34,543 nucleotides of DNA, from contig JAHHQZ010000017.1 in the NCBI GenBank assembly GCA_020026075.1, forward strand, positions 1 to 34,543, written 5' to 3'. The notes beneath the pieces are model-generated. The model did no database searches. It saw nothing but the letters and a program-made list of their open reading frames with translations, and was not told the origin of the DNA. Positions 1-6,720 of the stretch are shown piece after piece. Position 1 is the stretch's first letter, and each line of letters opens with the position of its first letter. This DNA is from Actinobacillus sp. Its GTDB lineage: Bacteria; Pseudomonadota; Gammaproteobacteria; Enterobacterales; Pasteurellaceae. The translations under genes were made by a program, and so were the position numbers.

Positions 1-50
1 CGACCCCCTGCGTGACAGGCAGGTATTCTAACCAGCTGAACTACCGCTCC
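1..50 (-). tRNA. tRNA-Asp (GTC), partial at window edge
   Basis: The first 50 nt of a tRNA-Asp are visible on the minus strand, from the acceptor 5' strand GGAGCGG through the D arm and the anticodon arm. The anticodon loop contains GTC. The 3' half lies outside the window. The sequence is identical to the complete copy at 79-155 over the shared part except position 5, which is C here. It is probably co-transcribed with that copy, which lies upstream in the transcription direction. Confidence 0.93.
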
Positions 51-78
51 GTGAGGTTACTAGATTATCTTAAAAGAT

Positions 79-155
79 TGGCGGAACGGACGGGACTCGA
101 ACCCGCGACCCCCTGCGTGACAGGCAGGTATTCTAACCAGCTGAACTACCACTCC
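79..155 (-). tRNA. tRNA-Asp (GTC)
   Basis: This is a complete 77-nt tRNA on the minus strand, with encoded CCA at 79-81. The anticodon stem-loop CCTGCCTGTCACGCAGG carries GTC, and the T arm contains GGTTCGAGTCC. The acceptor stem is GGAGTGG against CCGTTCC, so pair 5-68 is U-G rather than the C-G expected from the neighbouring copy. The gene heads a tandem tRNA-Asp transcript driven by the promoter at 171-199. Confidence 0.96.
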
Positions 156-170
156 GCAAAAGCGAGGCGA

Positions 171-199
171 ATAATAATGATCGAACCGCCCCTCGTCAA
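171..199 (-). promoter_or_regulatory. sigma70 promoter of the tRNA-Asp operon
   Basis: On the minus strand, TTGACG (194-199) and TATTAT (171-176) are separated by exactly 17 nt. The -10 box lies about 15 nt before the tRNA 5' end, and the stretch between is GC-rich (TCGCCTCG), as in stable-RNA promoters. A T-rich tract lies just upstream of the -35 box and could act as an UP element. The call is by motif and spacing only. Confidence 0.75.
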
Positions 200-232
200 G
201 GAAAAAAATCAAAAGTTTTTTCAAGCGATTGT

Positions 233-1015
233 TTAATGATCGTTTTGTATAATTTCTGCGTCATCGGTGAGCCAAATGCACTTTCCTTTGCTCTTTTTAT
301 TGATTAACGCCAGCATTGCCTCATGAGCGGCTAGCTCTTCTGCACTAGGTGCTAGGCATTTTAGATTTTTTTCAATGGTGCGACTGGTCGGCGTAACGGC
401 GGTAAATTCTGTCGCATTGTGGCTTTCTTCCGTTTGATCGAACAGAGAGGTTTGCCCGCCCGTCATCGCTAAGTACACCTCAGCGAGCAACTCTGCATCC
501 AGCAAAGCGCCGTGGAACGTACGATTACTGTTGTCGATCCCCAAACGGTTACACAGTGCATCCAAGTTATTACGTTTTCCAGGATACATTTTGCGAGCCA
601 TCACGAGAGTATCGGTTACAACACTAATGTCCGCCGTTTGCACGCCTAAATGATGTTTACGAAATTCGTAATCCATAAAGCCCACATCGAAGGGGGCGTT
701 GTGGATAATCAGTTCCGCCCCTTTGATGAAATCTAAAAATTCCTGTGCCACGCTCGTAAAAGGCGGTTTATCTTGCAAAAATTCATCGGTAATACCGTGC
801 ACACGTTCGGCTTCTGGGTCCACTTCACGATCAGGTTTAATGTAAAGATGTAATGTTCGTCCCGTGCGGCGGCGGTTCACCAGCTCTACCGCACCGATTT
901 CAATAATGCAATGACCTTCGTAGTGAGGACCAAATTTTTGCATACCAGTGGTTTCCGTATCCAGCACCACTTGGCGTTGCACAGTGGATTGGCTTGGAGG
1001 AATTAAATTCGTCAT
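233..1015 (-). CDS. dnaQ: DNA polymerase III epsilon subunit, 3'-5' proofreading exonuclease
   Basis: The protein is the proofreading subunit of the replicative polymerase core; it removes mispaired 3' nucleotides and binds the alpha subunit. All DEDDh exonuclease motifs are visible: DTETTG with D19 and E21 (Exo I), HNAPFD ending at D110 (Exo II), and H168 with D173 in HGALLDAE (Exo III). QTSLFD at about 188-193 fits the beta-clamp-binding motif after the exonuclease domain, and the tail beyond it should contact alpha. I chose the ATG at 1015 because AAGGA sits about 8 nt upstream; an in-frame start at 1039 would add 8 residues. At 260 aa it is close to the H. influenzae length. It is divergent from rnhA, as in E. 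coli. Confidence 0.97.
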   Translation of the reverse strand: MTNLIPPSQSTVQRQVVLDTETTGMQKFGPHYEGHCIIEIGAVELVNRRRTGRTLHLYIKPDREVDPEAERVHGITDEFLQDKPPFTSVAQEFLDFIKGAELIIHNAPFDVGFMDYEFRKHHLGVQTADISVVTDTLVMARKMYPGKRNNLDALCNRLGIDNSNRTFHGALLDAELLAEVYLAMTGGQTSLFDQTEESHNATEFTAVTPTSRTIEKNLKCLAPSAEELAAHEAMLALINKKSKGKCIWLTDDAEIIQNDH

Positions 1016-1049
1016 TGGATTTTCCTTAAATTTTCGCAAAATTTTCGGT

Positions 1050-1077
1050 ATTATCCGTTTTTCGTGCTAGAACTCAA
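1050..1077 (-). promoter_or_regulatory. predicted sigma70 promoter of dnaQ
   Basis: On the minus strand, TTGAGT (1072-1077) and GATAAT (1050-1055) are 16 nt apart, placing the start about 40 nt before the dnaQ ATG. The call rests on motif match only. Confidence 0.5.
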
Positions 1078-1098
1078 CCGCTTTGTGTAAGGATTAAC

Positions 1099-1115
1099 AA
1101 GGTCGGAATATTTTT
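1099..1115 (+). repeat. dispersed AGGYYGGAAT element, upstream of rnhA
   Basis: AAGGTCGGAATATTTTT is followed directly by a second A/T tract. It is a single copy in the dnaQ-rnhA intergenic region and may overlap the rnhA promoter area, where a TATAAC occurs at 1124-1129. Confidence 0.7.
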
Positions 1116-1141
1116 AAAAAATTTATAACCCTAAGGACGAT

Positions 1142-1597
1142 ATGAAACAAATTGAAATTTTTACGGACGGATCCTGTTTAGGTAATCCTGGTCAAGGCGG
1201 ATTTGGGGCGATTTTACGCTACGGTCGCCACGAAAAAGAATTAAGCGAGGGCTTTTTTCTGACCACGAATAACCGTATGGAATTGCTGGCGGTGATCCGT
1301 GCTTTGCAAACCTTAAAAGAACCGTGCGCCGTGAGTTTGTACAGCGACAGCCAGTATATGAAACAGGGCATTACCAAATGGATTTATCAGTGGAAAAAAA
1401 ATGGTTGGCGTAACGGTAAAATTAAAAATCAAGATTTGTGGCAGGCGTTGGATCAAGCCATTGCGCCCCATAAAATTGATTGGCATTGGGTGAAAGGGCA
1501 TAGTGGTCACGTGGAAAACGAGCGTTGCGATGTGCTGGCACGCACGGCGGCGAATAATCCCACGAGTGAAGACACAGGCTATACGCCGAAAAATTAA
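1142..1597 (+). CDS. rnhA: Ribonuclease HI
   Basis: The enzyme cleaves the RNA strand of RNA-DNA hybrids, removing R-loops and misplaced primers. At 151 aa it is close to E. coli RNase HI (155 aa). The four metal-binding carboxylates are present: D9 in FTDGSC, E47 in NNRMEL, D69 in YSDS and D130. The catalytic His is in VKGHSGH (H120), and the basic handle region KWIYQWKKNGW (about 79-89) is also present. The ATG is preceded by AAGGA. The gene lies 8 bp from waaA and is probably co-transcribed with it. Confidence 0.97.
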   Translation: MKQIEIFTDGSCLGNPGQGGFGAILRYGRHEKELSEGFFLTTNNRMELLAVIRALQTLKEPCAVSLYSDSQYMKQGITKWIYQWKKNGWRNGKIKNQDLWQALDQAIAPHKIDWHWVKGHSGHVENERCDVLARTAANNPTSEDTGYTPKN

Positions 1598-1605
1598 GGA
1601 AAAAA

Positions 1606-2925
1606 ATGAAACTACTTTATAACCTATTACTTTGGCTGGCAGCCCCTGCGGTCGCCATTTTTTTTGCCTGCAAGAACCGCCAAGCAGGGGGAAATTTGCC
1701 GTTGGTGCGCACAAGATTTGGTTTTTATGACAAAAAATCCCAAAAAATTCCGACCTACGGTATTTGGCTACACGCAGCGAGCGTGGGCGAAGTGGTATTG
1801 GCGAAAGCCGTAGTCGAAGGTCTGCGCCAGCGCTTTCCTCGTGTACCTATCACGCTCACCACGATGACGGTTACAGGAATGCGCCAAGCGCAAAAAGTCT
1901 TTGCACACACGCCTAACATCGCCTTAACCTACCTTCCTTACGATTTGTCTTTCGCCGTGCAGTCCTTTTTGCAACAGGTTAAGCCACGTTTAGGCATTAT
2001 TTTGGAAACGGAAATTTGGGCGAATTTATACAACGCCTTGCACGACGTACAGGTGCCGTTTGTAATCGCCAACGCACGCCTTTCAGAGCGTTCCCAGCAA
2101 GGTTATGCACGTTTTAAAGCCAGCCTTGCGCCGATTTTAAATCAAACGAGTTTGATCGCCGCCCAAGATCGTGCCAGCGCTGAACGCTACACCAGTCTTG
2201 GTGTGAAAGCAGAAAAACTGCACGTAATGGGCAATTTGAAATACGATTTAAGCGTGCCGAGTACGGCAAATGTTGCCCAGTCGGCGTGGCAAAATGCCGT
2301 TGGCGATCGCCCTATTTGGGTAGCGGCTAGCACGCACGAGGGCGAAGATCCGCTCATTTTGCAAGCGCATCGCCAACTGTTGAAAACCTTGCCGAATGTG
2401 TTGCTCATTCTCGTGCCACGTCACCCTGAACGCTTTGACAGCGTGGCGAAGTTAATAAGCGATGAACGTTTTACCTTGCAACGCCGTTCGGATTTGAATT
2501 TATCCACGCAACAGGTGAATACCAATACGCAAGTGTTGCTGGGCGATAGTATGGGCGAATTGCTGAACCTTTACGCTCTTGCTGATATTGCCTTTGTGGC
2601 AGGTAGTTTAATTCCGCACGGCGGGCATAATCCGCTGGAACCGCTGGCGTTGGGCAAGCCTGTTATTAGCGGTTCATACGTGCAACATTTCCAAAAAATG
2701 TATGATGATTTGAATGCTGTGCAGGGCGTTTGTTTGTTGCCGAAAACCGATGATGTGGCGAATGAATTAGCTTGTGCATTACAAAAATGGTTCAAAAATT
2801 CCGACCTAGCCTTAGCGAGTGCAGAGCGTGGTCAGCAGGTGTTAAACCAAAATCGTGGGGCGCTGGATAATTTCTTGAATACGCTAGACGAACGAAATTT
2901 AACCAAACCTTTTCTAAAGCCCTAA
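1606..2925 (+). CDS. waaA: 3-deoxy-D-manno-octulosonic acid (Kdo) transferase
   Basis: This inner-membrane glycosyltransferase adds Kdo to lipid A precursor on the cytoplasmic face, the first step of LPS core assembly. An N-terminal hydrophobic anchor (about 5-21) is followed by HAASVGEV containing E62, the probable catalytic Glu of the GT30 N-domain. The C-terminal nucleotide-sugar domain has PRHPER and SLIPHGGHNPLEP (about residue 333). In Pasteurellaceae the homologue is known as a mono-Kdo transferase working with a Kdo kinase; that role is inferred here. The length is 439 aa. Two copies of the dispersed element fall in the gene (1742-1757 and 2794-2808). A short hairpin (2918-2924 with 2932-2938) overlaps the stop codon but lacks a T-run. 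Confidence 0.96.
   Translation: MKLLYNLLLWLAAPAVAIFFACKNRQAGGNLPLVRTRFGFYDKKSQKIPTYGIWLHAASVGEVVLAKAVVEGLRQRFPRVPITLTTMTVTGMRQAQKVFAHTPNIALTYLPYDLSFAVQSFLQQVKPRLGIILETEIWANLYNALHDVQVPFVIANARLSERSQQGYARFKASLAPILNQTSLIAAQDRASAERYTSLGVKAEKLHVMGNLKYDLSVPSTANVAQSAWQNAVGDRPIWVAASTHEGEDPLILQAHRQLLKTLPNVLLILVPRHPERFDSVAKLISDERFTLQRRSDLNLSTQQVNTNTQVLLGDSMGELLNLYALADIAFVAGSLIPHGGHNPLEPLALGKPVISGSYVQHFQKMYDDLNAVQGVCLLPKTDDVANELACALQKWFKNSDLALASAERGQQVLNQNRGALDNFLNTLDERNLTKPFLKP
1742..1757 (-). repeat. dispersed AGGYYGGAAT element, inside waaA
   Basis: The minus strand reads TAGGTCGGAATTTTTT, and a second T-rich tract follows. It lies in the coding frame of waaA just before HAASVGEV and encodes KIPTY. 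Confidence 0.65.
2794..2808 (-). repeat. dispersed AGGYYGGAAT element, inside waaA 3' end
   Basis: The minus strand reads TAGGTCGGAATTTTT, within the poorly conserved C-terminal part of waaA, where it encodes KNSDL. Confidence 0.65.
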
Positions 2926-2947
2926 ATAAGCTAGGGCTATAAATCGC

Positions 2948-2976
2948 TAAAATTCTCAGGGAAAACTCGCTATAAT
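2948..2976 (+). promoter_or_regulatory. predicted promoter of cnoX-trxB
   Basis: A perfect TATAAT lies at 2971-2976, about 48 nt before the cnoX ATG. The hexamer 17 nt upstream (TAAAAT, 2948-2953) is a poor -35 match, so an activator or another element may contribute. Confidence 0.45.
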
Positions 2977-3023
2977 GTGTCCCTATTTTTTGTTAGAAAA
3001 TGCACGCTAAAAAGGATTAGATT

Positions 3024-3860
3024 ATGCAAGTGACGGCTCAAAACATCAGCCAAGTGTTGCAAGAAAGCCAAATCAAGCCATTGGTTCTCACGTTTTATGC
3101 ACCGAGTATGCCTGAAAGTACCGCATTCGTGGCAACGCTAGAAGCGTTAGAAAAACAACACGCTGGACAATTTATCTTAGGCACGGTGAATTGCGAAGAA
3201 CAGCAACAACTGGCGATGCAATTTCAACTGCAAACCTTACCAACCACTTATTTTTTCAAAAATGCCCAACCTGTGGATGCGTTGCAAGGCGTGGCGGATT
3301 CCGCAACCCTTAACGCTCGTTTGCAACTGATTTTACCAAGAGAAGAAGAACTGAAATTCCAGCAAGCCTTAGACTTAATGGAAAAAGGCGAGGCCACTTT
3401 GGCATTGCCTTTGTTGAAAGAGGCGTGGATGCTAAGCGACAAACGTAGCCCAGAAATTGCGTTTGTGTATGCGCAAGCTTATTTGATTTTAAAACGAGCA
3501 GATGCAGCGCAAGCGGTGTTAGACGAAGTGAAATTAGAAGATCGCAAAAGTGAGTGGCACGCACTACAAGCCGAAATTGAGCTAATGAAAAAAGCAGCGG
3601 ACACGCCAGAAATTCAACAGTTACAACAAGACTACCAACAAAATCCAACCCATAAAACTGCACTGAAATTGGCGGCTGCCTTGCAACAGGCAGGGCGAAG
3701 CGCTGAGGCGTTGTCTTTGTTATTCAATATTTTACAAACGGATTTGAGCGCCGAAAATGGCGAAGTAAAACAGGAATTTCTTGCAATTCTTGCCACGCTG
3801 GGCAATGGCGATAGCTTGGTCAACGAGTACCGCCGTAAACTTTATTCATTACTTTACTAA
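3024..3860 (+). CDS. cnoX: CnoX/YbbN-type thioredoxin-fold TPR chaperone
   Basis: An N-terminal thioredoxin-like domain (about 1-105) is followed by TPR-like helices up to residue 278. PREEELKFQQAL and the ending YRRKLYSLLY closely resemble E. coli CnoX, a chaperedoxin that holds unfolded or oxidised proteins and hands them to GroEL/DnaK. The position of the active CXXC is occupied by APSMPES, with no cysteine. The single Cys57 in GTVNCEEQ corresponds to the extra cysteine of E. coli CnoX. Holdase activity is therefore plausible, but dithiol chemistry is not. A strong TATAAT lies 48 nt upstream and AAGGA precedes the ATG. trxB follows after 20 bp, so the two are probably one operon. Confidence 0.88.
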   Translation: MQVTAQNISQVLQESQIKPLVLTFYAPSMPESTAFVATLEALEKQHAGQFILGTVNCEEQQQLAMQFQLQTLPTTYFFKNAQPVDALQGVADSATLNARLQLILPREEELKFQQALDLMEKGEATLALPLLKEAWMLSDKRSPEIAFVYAQAYLILKRADAAQAVLDEVKLEDRKSEWHALQAEIELMKKAADTPEIQQLQQDYQQNPTHKTALKLAAALQQAGRSAEALSLLFNILQTDLSAENGEVKQEFLAILATLGNGDSLVNEYRRKLYSLLY

Positions 3861-3880
3861 TTTCTTAAAGGAACAAACGA

Positions 3881-4837
3881 ATGACGGATAAAACCACATT
3901 ACATAGCGAATTATTGATTTTAGGCTCAGGCCCAGCAGGCTACACGGCAGCAGTGTATGCGGCACGTGCAAATTTAAAACCTCGTTTAGTGACAGGAATG
4001 CAACAGGGCGGACAGCTCACCACGACCGATGAAATTGAAAACTGGCCAGGTGATTTTGAACGCACCACAGGCACGGAACTGACCAACCGTATGCAACGCC
4101 ACGCAGAAAAATTTGGCACAGAAATTGTATTTGATGAAATTACCAGCGTAGATTTTTCCAAACGTCCGTTCACTTTGTTCGGTCAAATGCAAAACTTCAC
4201 CTGCGATGCTTTAATCATCGCCACTGGGGCGTCGGCACGCTATTTAGGTTTGCCAAGCGAAGAAAATTATAAAGGGCGAGGCGTTTCCGCTTGCGCAACC
4301 TGTGATGGGTTCTTCTACCGCAACAAACCTGTTGCTGTTGTGGGCGGCGGCAACACTGCAGTGGAAGAGGCACTTTATTTGGCTAATATCGCTAGCGAAG
4401 TGCATTTAATTCATCGCCGTGATCAATTCCGTAGCGAAAAAATTCTCTTAGATCGCCTGTATAAAAAAGTGGAAGAAGGCAAAATTATTCTACACACGCC
4501 ATACACCGTACAGGAGGTTCTCGGTAACGATATGGGCGTAACTGGCGTTGCCGTGCAGAACGTACAAACCAGTGCCATTGAAGAAATCAAGGTAGACGGC
4601 GTTTTCATCGCCATCGGACACGCCCCTAATACTGCCATTTTCGGTGAGCAACTTGAATTAAATCAAGGCTACATCGTGGTGAAGTCAGGCTTAAACGGCA
4701 ACGCAACCGCCACTAGCGTAGCGGGTATTTTCGCCGCTGGCGATGTGATGGATCACGTGTACCGCCAAGCGATCACCTCCGCTGGTACAGGCTGTATGGC
4801 AGCCTTAGACGCGGAGCGTTTTTTGGATAGCCAATAA
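3881..4837 (+). CDS. trxB: Thioredoxin reductase (NADPH)
   Basis: This cytoplasmic FAD enzyme transfers electrons from NADPH to thioredoxin. The FAD-binding GSGPAG is at about 15-20. The redox-active CATC (C138 and C141) lies inside the NADPH domain, whose GGGNTA (155-160) and HRR (178-180) bind NADPH and its 2'-phosphate. The C-terminal FAD contact GIFAAGDVMD is present. The length (318 aa) is normal. AAAGGAAC precedes the ATG. The gene ends at a clear hairpin terminator. Next come cydDC, whose exported thiols tie in with redox control. Confidence 0.98.
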   Translation: MTDKTTLHSELLILGSGPAGYTAAVYAARANLKPRLVTGMQQGGQLTTTDEIENWPGDFERTTGTELTNRMQRHAEKFGTEIVFDEITSVDFSKRPFTLFGQMQNFTCDALIIATGASARYLGLPSEENYKGRGVSACATCDGFFYRNKPVAVVGGGNTAVEEALYLANIASEVHLIHRRDQFRSEKILLDRLYKKVEEGKIILHTPYTVQEVLGNDMGVTGVAVQNVQTSAIEEIKVDGVFIAIGHAPNTAIFGEQLELNQGYIVVKSGLNGNATATSVAGIFAAGDVMDHVYRQAITSAGTGCMAALDAERFLDSQ

Positions 4838-4854
4838 TTTTCCCAAAGAAAGCA

Positions 4855-4884
4855 AAGACGGCGAGGGTTCGCCGTCTTATTTTG
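4855..4884 (+). terminator. Rho-independent terminator after trxB
   Basis: A perfect 10-bp stem AAGACGGCGA / TCGCCGTCTT (4855-4864 and 4869-4878) with a GGGT loop is followed by ATTTTG. It separates trxB from cydD and makes the ATG at 4882 an unlikely cydD start. Confidence 0.85.
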
Positions 4885-4923
4885 TATGTGATCTTTGGGC
4901 TTAAAAAAGAAACAGAAGAAACA

Positions 4924-6720
4924 ATGGAAAAAACACGTCAAAAATATTTACAAAACTGGCTGAAATCCCAGCAAACACACATCAAGCAAGAAGTAAAACG
5001 TAATGTTGCACTGGCGAGTGTGTCGGCGGTGGTTTTAGTGGGGCAAGTGTATTGCTTTGCACAAATTTTGCAGGCACTCATAATGGATCATCAAGATCGC
5101 CAATCGCTGGTGGTTTATTTTATAGGCTTATTGTTAGGTTTTGTCTTGCGTGCAGGGATCCTTTGGTGGCGTGAGCGTTTAGGTTTTCAGGCTGGGCGAA
5201 AAATCCGCAATGAGGTACGCCGGAATATTTTGCAAAAAATTGATGCCGTAGGACCGGCAACCTTAAACAATAAACCTGTCGGCAGCTGGGCGACCATTGC
5301 GTTGGAGCAAGTGGAAAATTTGCACAATTTTTATGCCCGTTATTTGCCGCAGCAAACCTTATCCGTCATCGTGGCAATCGTGGTGCTAATTGCGGTGTTT
5401 CCATTGAACTGGGCTGCTGGTTTGATTTTATTCCTAACCGCCCCTTTGATTCCTTTATTTATGATTCTCGTGGGAATGGCAGCGGCGGACAGCAGCCAAA
5501 AAAATATGGACGTGTTGGCAAAATTAAGCGGTCAGTTTTTAGATCGTCTGCGTGGGCTAGAAACCTTAATTTTGTTTAACAAAACTGCTGAGCAAACTGC
5601 CCACATTGAACAAAGTACAGAAGACTTCCGTGAAACCACAATGGACGTGTTGAAAAAAGCTTTTCTATCTTCTGCGGTGTTGGAATTTTTCACGTCTATT
5701 TCCATTGCCCTAATGGCGGTATATTTCGGTTTTTCCTATCTTGGGCAAATGAATTTTGGCAGTTACGGCACGGCAGTATCGCTTTTTGCAGGCTTTTTCT
5801 GTTTGACTTTAGCACCAGAGTTTTACCAGCCCTTGCGTGATCTCGGCACCTATTATCACGATCGTGCCGCAGGTATTGGGGCAGCGGATGTGATTGTAGA
5901 CTTCCTAGAAACAGATTTTGTCACCGCTCAACAAGGGGTATCTGCTCAAAAAACCGACCAACTGCTTAATGCCTTAAACCAACCGCACACGCCACGTGGC
6001 GTGGCAATTTTAGCGCGCGATCTTGTGGTTTTGTCGCCACAAGGGCAAGCTTTAACCAAACCGTTAAATTTCCATTTAGCGCCGAACACCCTTACCGCCC
6101 TTGTGGGGCAAAGCGGTGCAGGCAAAACCTCATTAGTAAACACTTTACTGGGCTTTTTGGCGTACGAAGGCAGTTTAACCATTAACGGCATCGAGTTACG
6201 AGAATTACAAATGCCAGCGTGGCGCAATTTAATCGCTTGGGTAGGGCAAAATCCGCTGTTGCTTGCAGGCACCATTAAAAGCAATTTGCTACTTGGCAAC
6301 CCAAATGCCAGCGATGCAATGCTAGAAGACGCATTACGCAAAGCGCAAGCGTGGGAATTTAGCGAAAAGCTAGGGCTTGATCGCAAAATTAGCGACTACG
6401 GCAGTGGCTTATCCGTAGGGCAAGCGCAACGCTTAGCGGTAGCTCGTGCTTTGTTACGCCAAAGCCATTTATTATTGTTAGATGAACCAACGGCGAGCCT
6501 TGATGCCTATTCAGAAACACAAGTGTTAAAGGCATTGCAACAATTAGGCGAAGTGCAAACCACGCTAATGATCACCCATCGCATCGAAGATTTAAAACAA
6601 TGCGAACAAATTTTAGTAATGCGTGGCGGTGAAATTGTGCAACAAGGGCATTTTGCAGATTTAGCGCAGGCCGGATTTTTCGCCGAATTATTGGCGCAAC
6701 GTAAAGAGGATATTCAATAA
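4924..6720 (+). CDS. cydD: Heterodimeric ABC exporter subunit CydD
   Basis: CydD forms one half of the CydDC inner-membrane ABC exporter, reported to move cysteine and glutathione to the periplasm and required for cytochrome bd assembly. Six hydrophobic segments precede the nucleotide-binding domain. Walker A is GQSGAGKTS (about residue 394) and Walker B LLLLDEP (about 517). The signature reads LSVGQ (about 494) where LSGGQ is usual. I chose the ATG at 4924 (598 aa), which matches the H. influenzae start MDKTRQ and follows AGAAG; the ATG at 4882 lies inside the trxB terminator. A dispersed element falls at 5216-5232. The stop overlaps the cydC start by one base (TAATG). Confidence 0.96.
   Translation: MEKTRQKYLQNWLKSQQTHIKQEVKRNVALASVSAVVLVGQVYCFAQILQALIMDHQDRQSLVVYFIGLLLGFVLRAGILWWRERLGFQAGRKIRNEVRRNILQKIDAVGPATLNNKPVGSWATIALEQVENLHNFYARYLPQQTLSVIVAIVVLIAVFPLNWAAGLILFLTAPLIPLFMILVGMAAADSSQKNMDVLAKLSGQFLDRLRGLETLILFNKTAEQTAHIEQSTEDFRETTMDVLKKAFLSSAVLEFFTSISIALMAVYFGFSYLGQMNFGSYGTAVSLFAGFFCLTLAPEFYQPLRDLGTYYHDRAAGIGAADVIVDFLETDFVTAQQGVSAQKTDQLLNALNQPHTPRGVAILARDLVVLSPQGQALTKPLNFHLAPNTLTALVGQSGAGKTSLVNTLLGFLAYEGSLTINGIELRELQMPAWRNLIAWVGQNPLLLAGTIKSNLLLGNPNASDAMLEDALRKAQAWEFSEKLGLDRKISDYGSGLSVGQAQRLAVARALLRQSHLLLLDEPTASLDAYSETQVLKALQQLGEVQTTLMITHRIEDLKQCEQILVMRGGEIVQQGHFADLAQAGFFAELLAQRKEDIQ
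5216..5232 (+). repeat. dispersed AGGYYGGAAT element, inside cydD
   Basis: TACGCCGGAATATTTTG is followed by CAAAAAATT, so both AT tracts are present. It is encoded in frame as RRNILQK. Confidence 0.65.

Noticed and set aside
12..236. 74-codon frame across the tRNA-Asp genes
   Set aside because: It reads antisense through two tRNA genes and their promoter, has repeated peptide only because the tRNAs repeat, and has no ribosome-binding site.
1313..1714. Minus-strand 133-codon frame over rnhA and waaA
   Set aside because: It spans two well-supported plus-strand genes and has no upstream ribosome site.
4882..4923. Upstream ATG extension of cydD
   Set aside because: The codon lies inside the trxB terminator, and the extra 14 residues are absent from the H. 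influenzae protein as recalled.
5673..5690. GTGTTGGAATTTTT in cydD as another dispersed element
   Set aside because: The core differs at two positions from all good copies (TT in the YY pair and T instead of A before G), so it was left out of the count.
6666..6680. GCAGGCCGGATTTTT in cydD as another dispersed element
   Set aside because: One A is missing from GGAAT, and no second AT tract follows.
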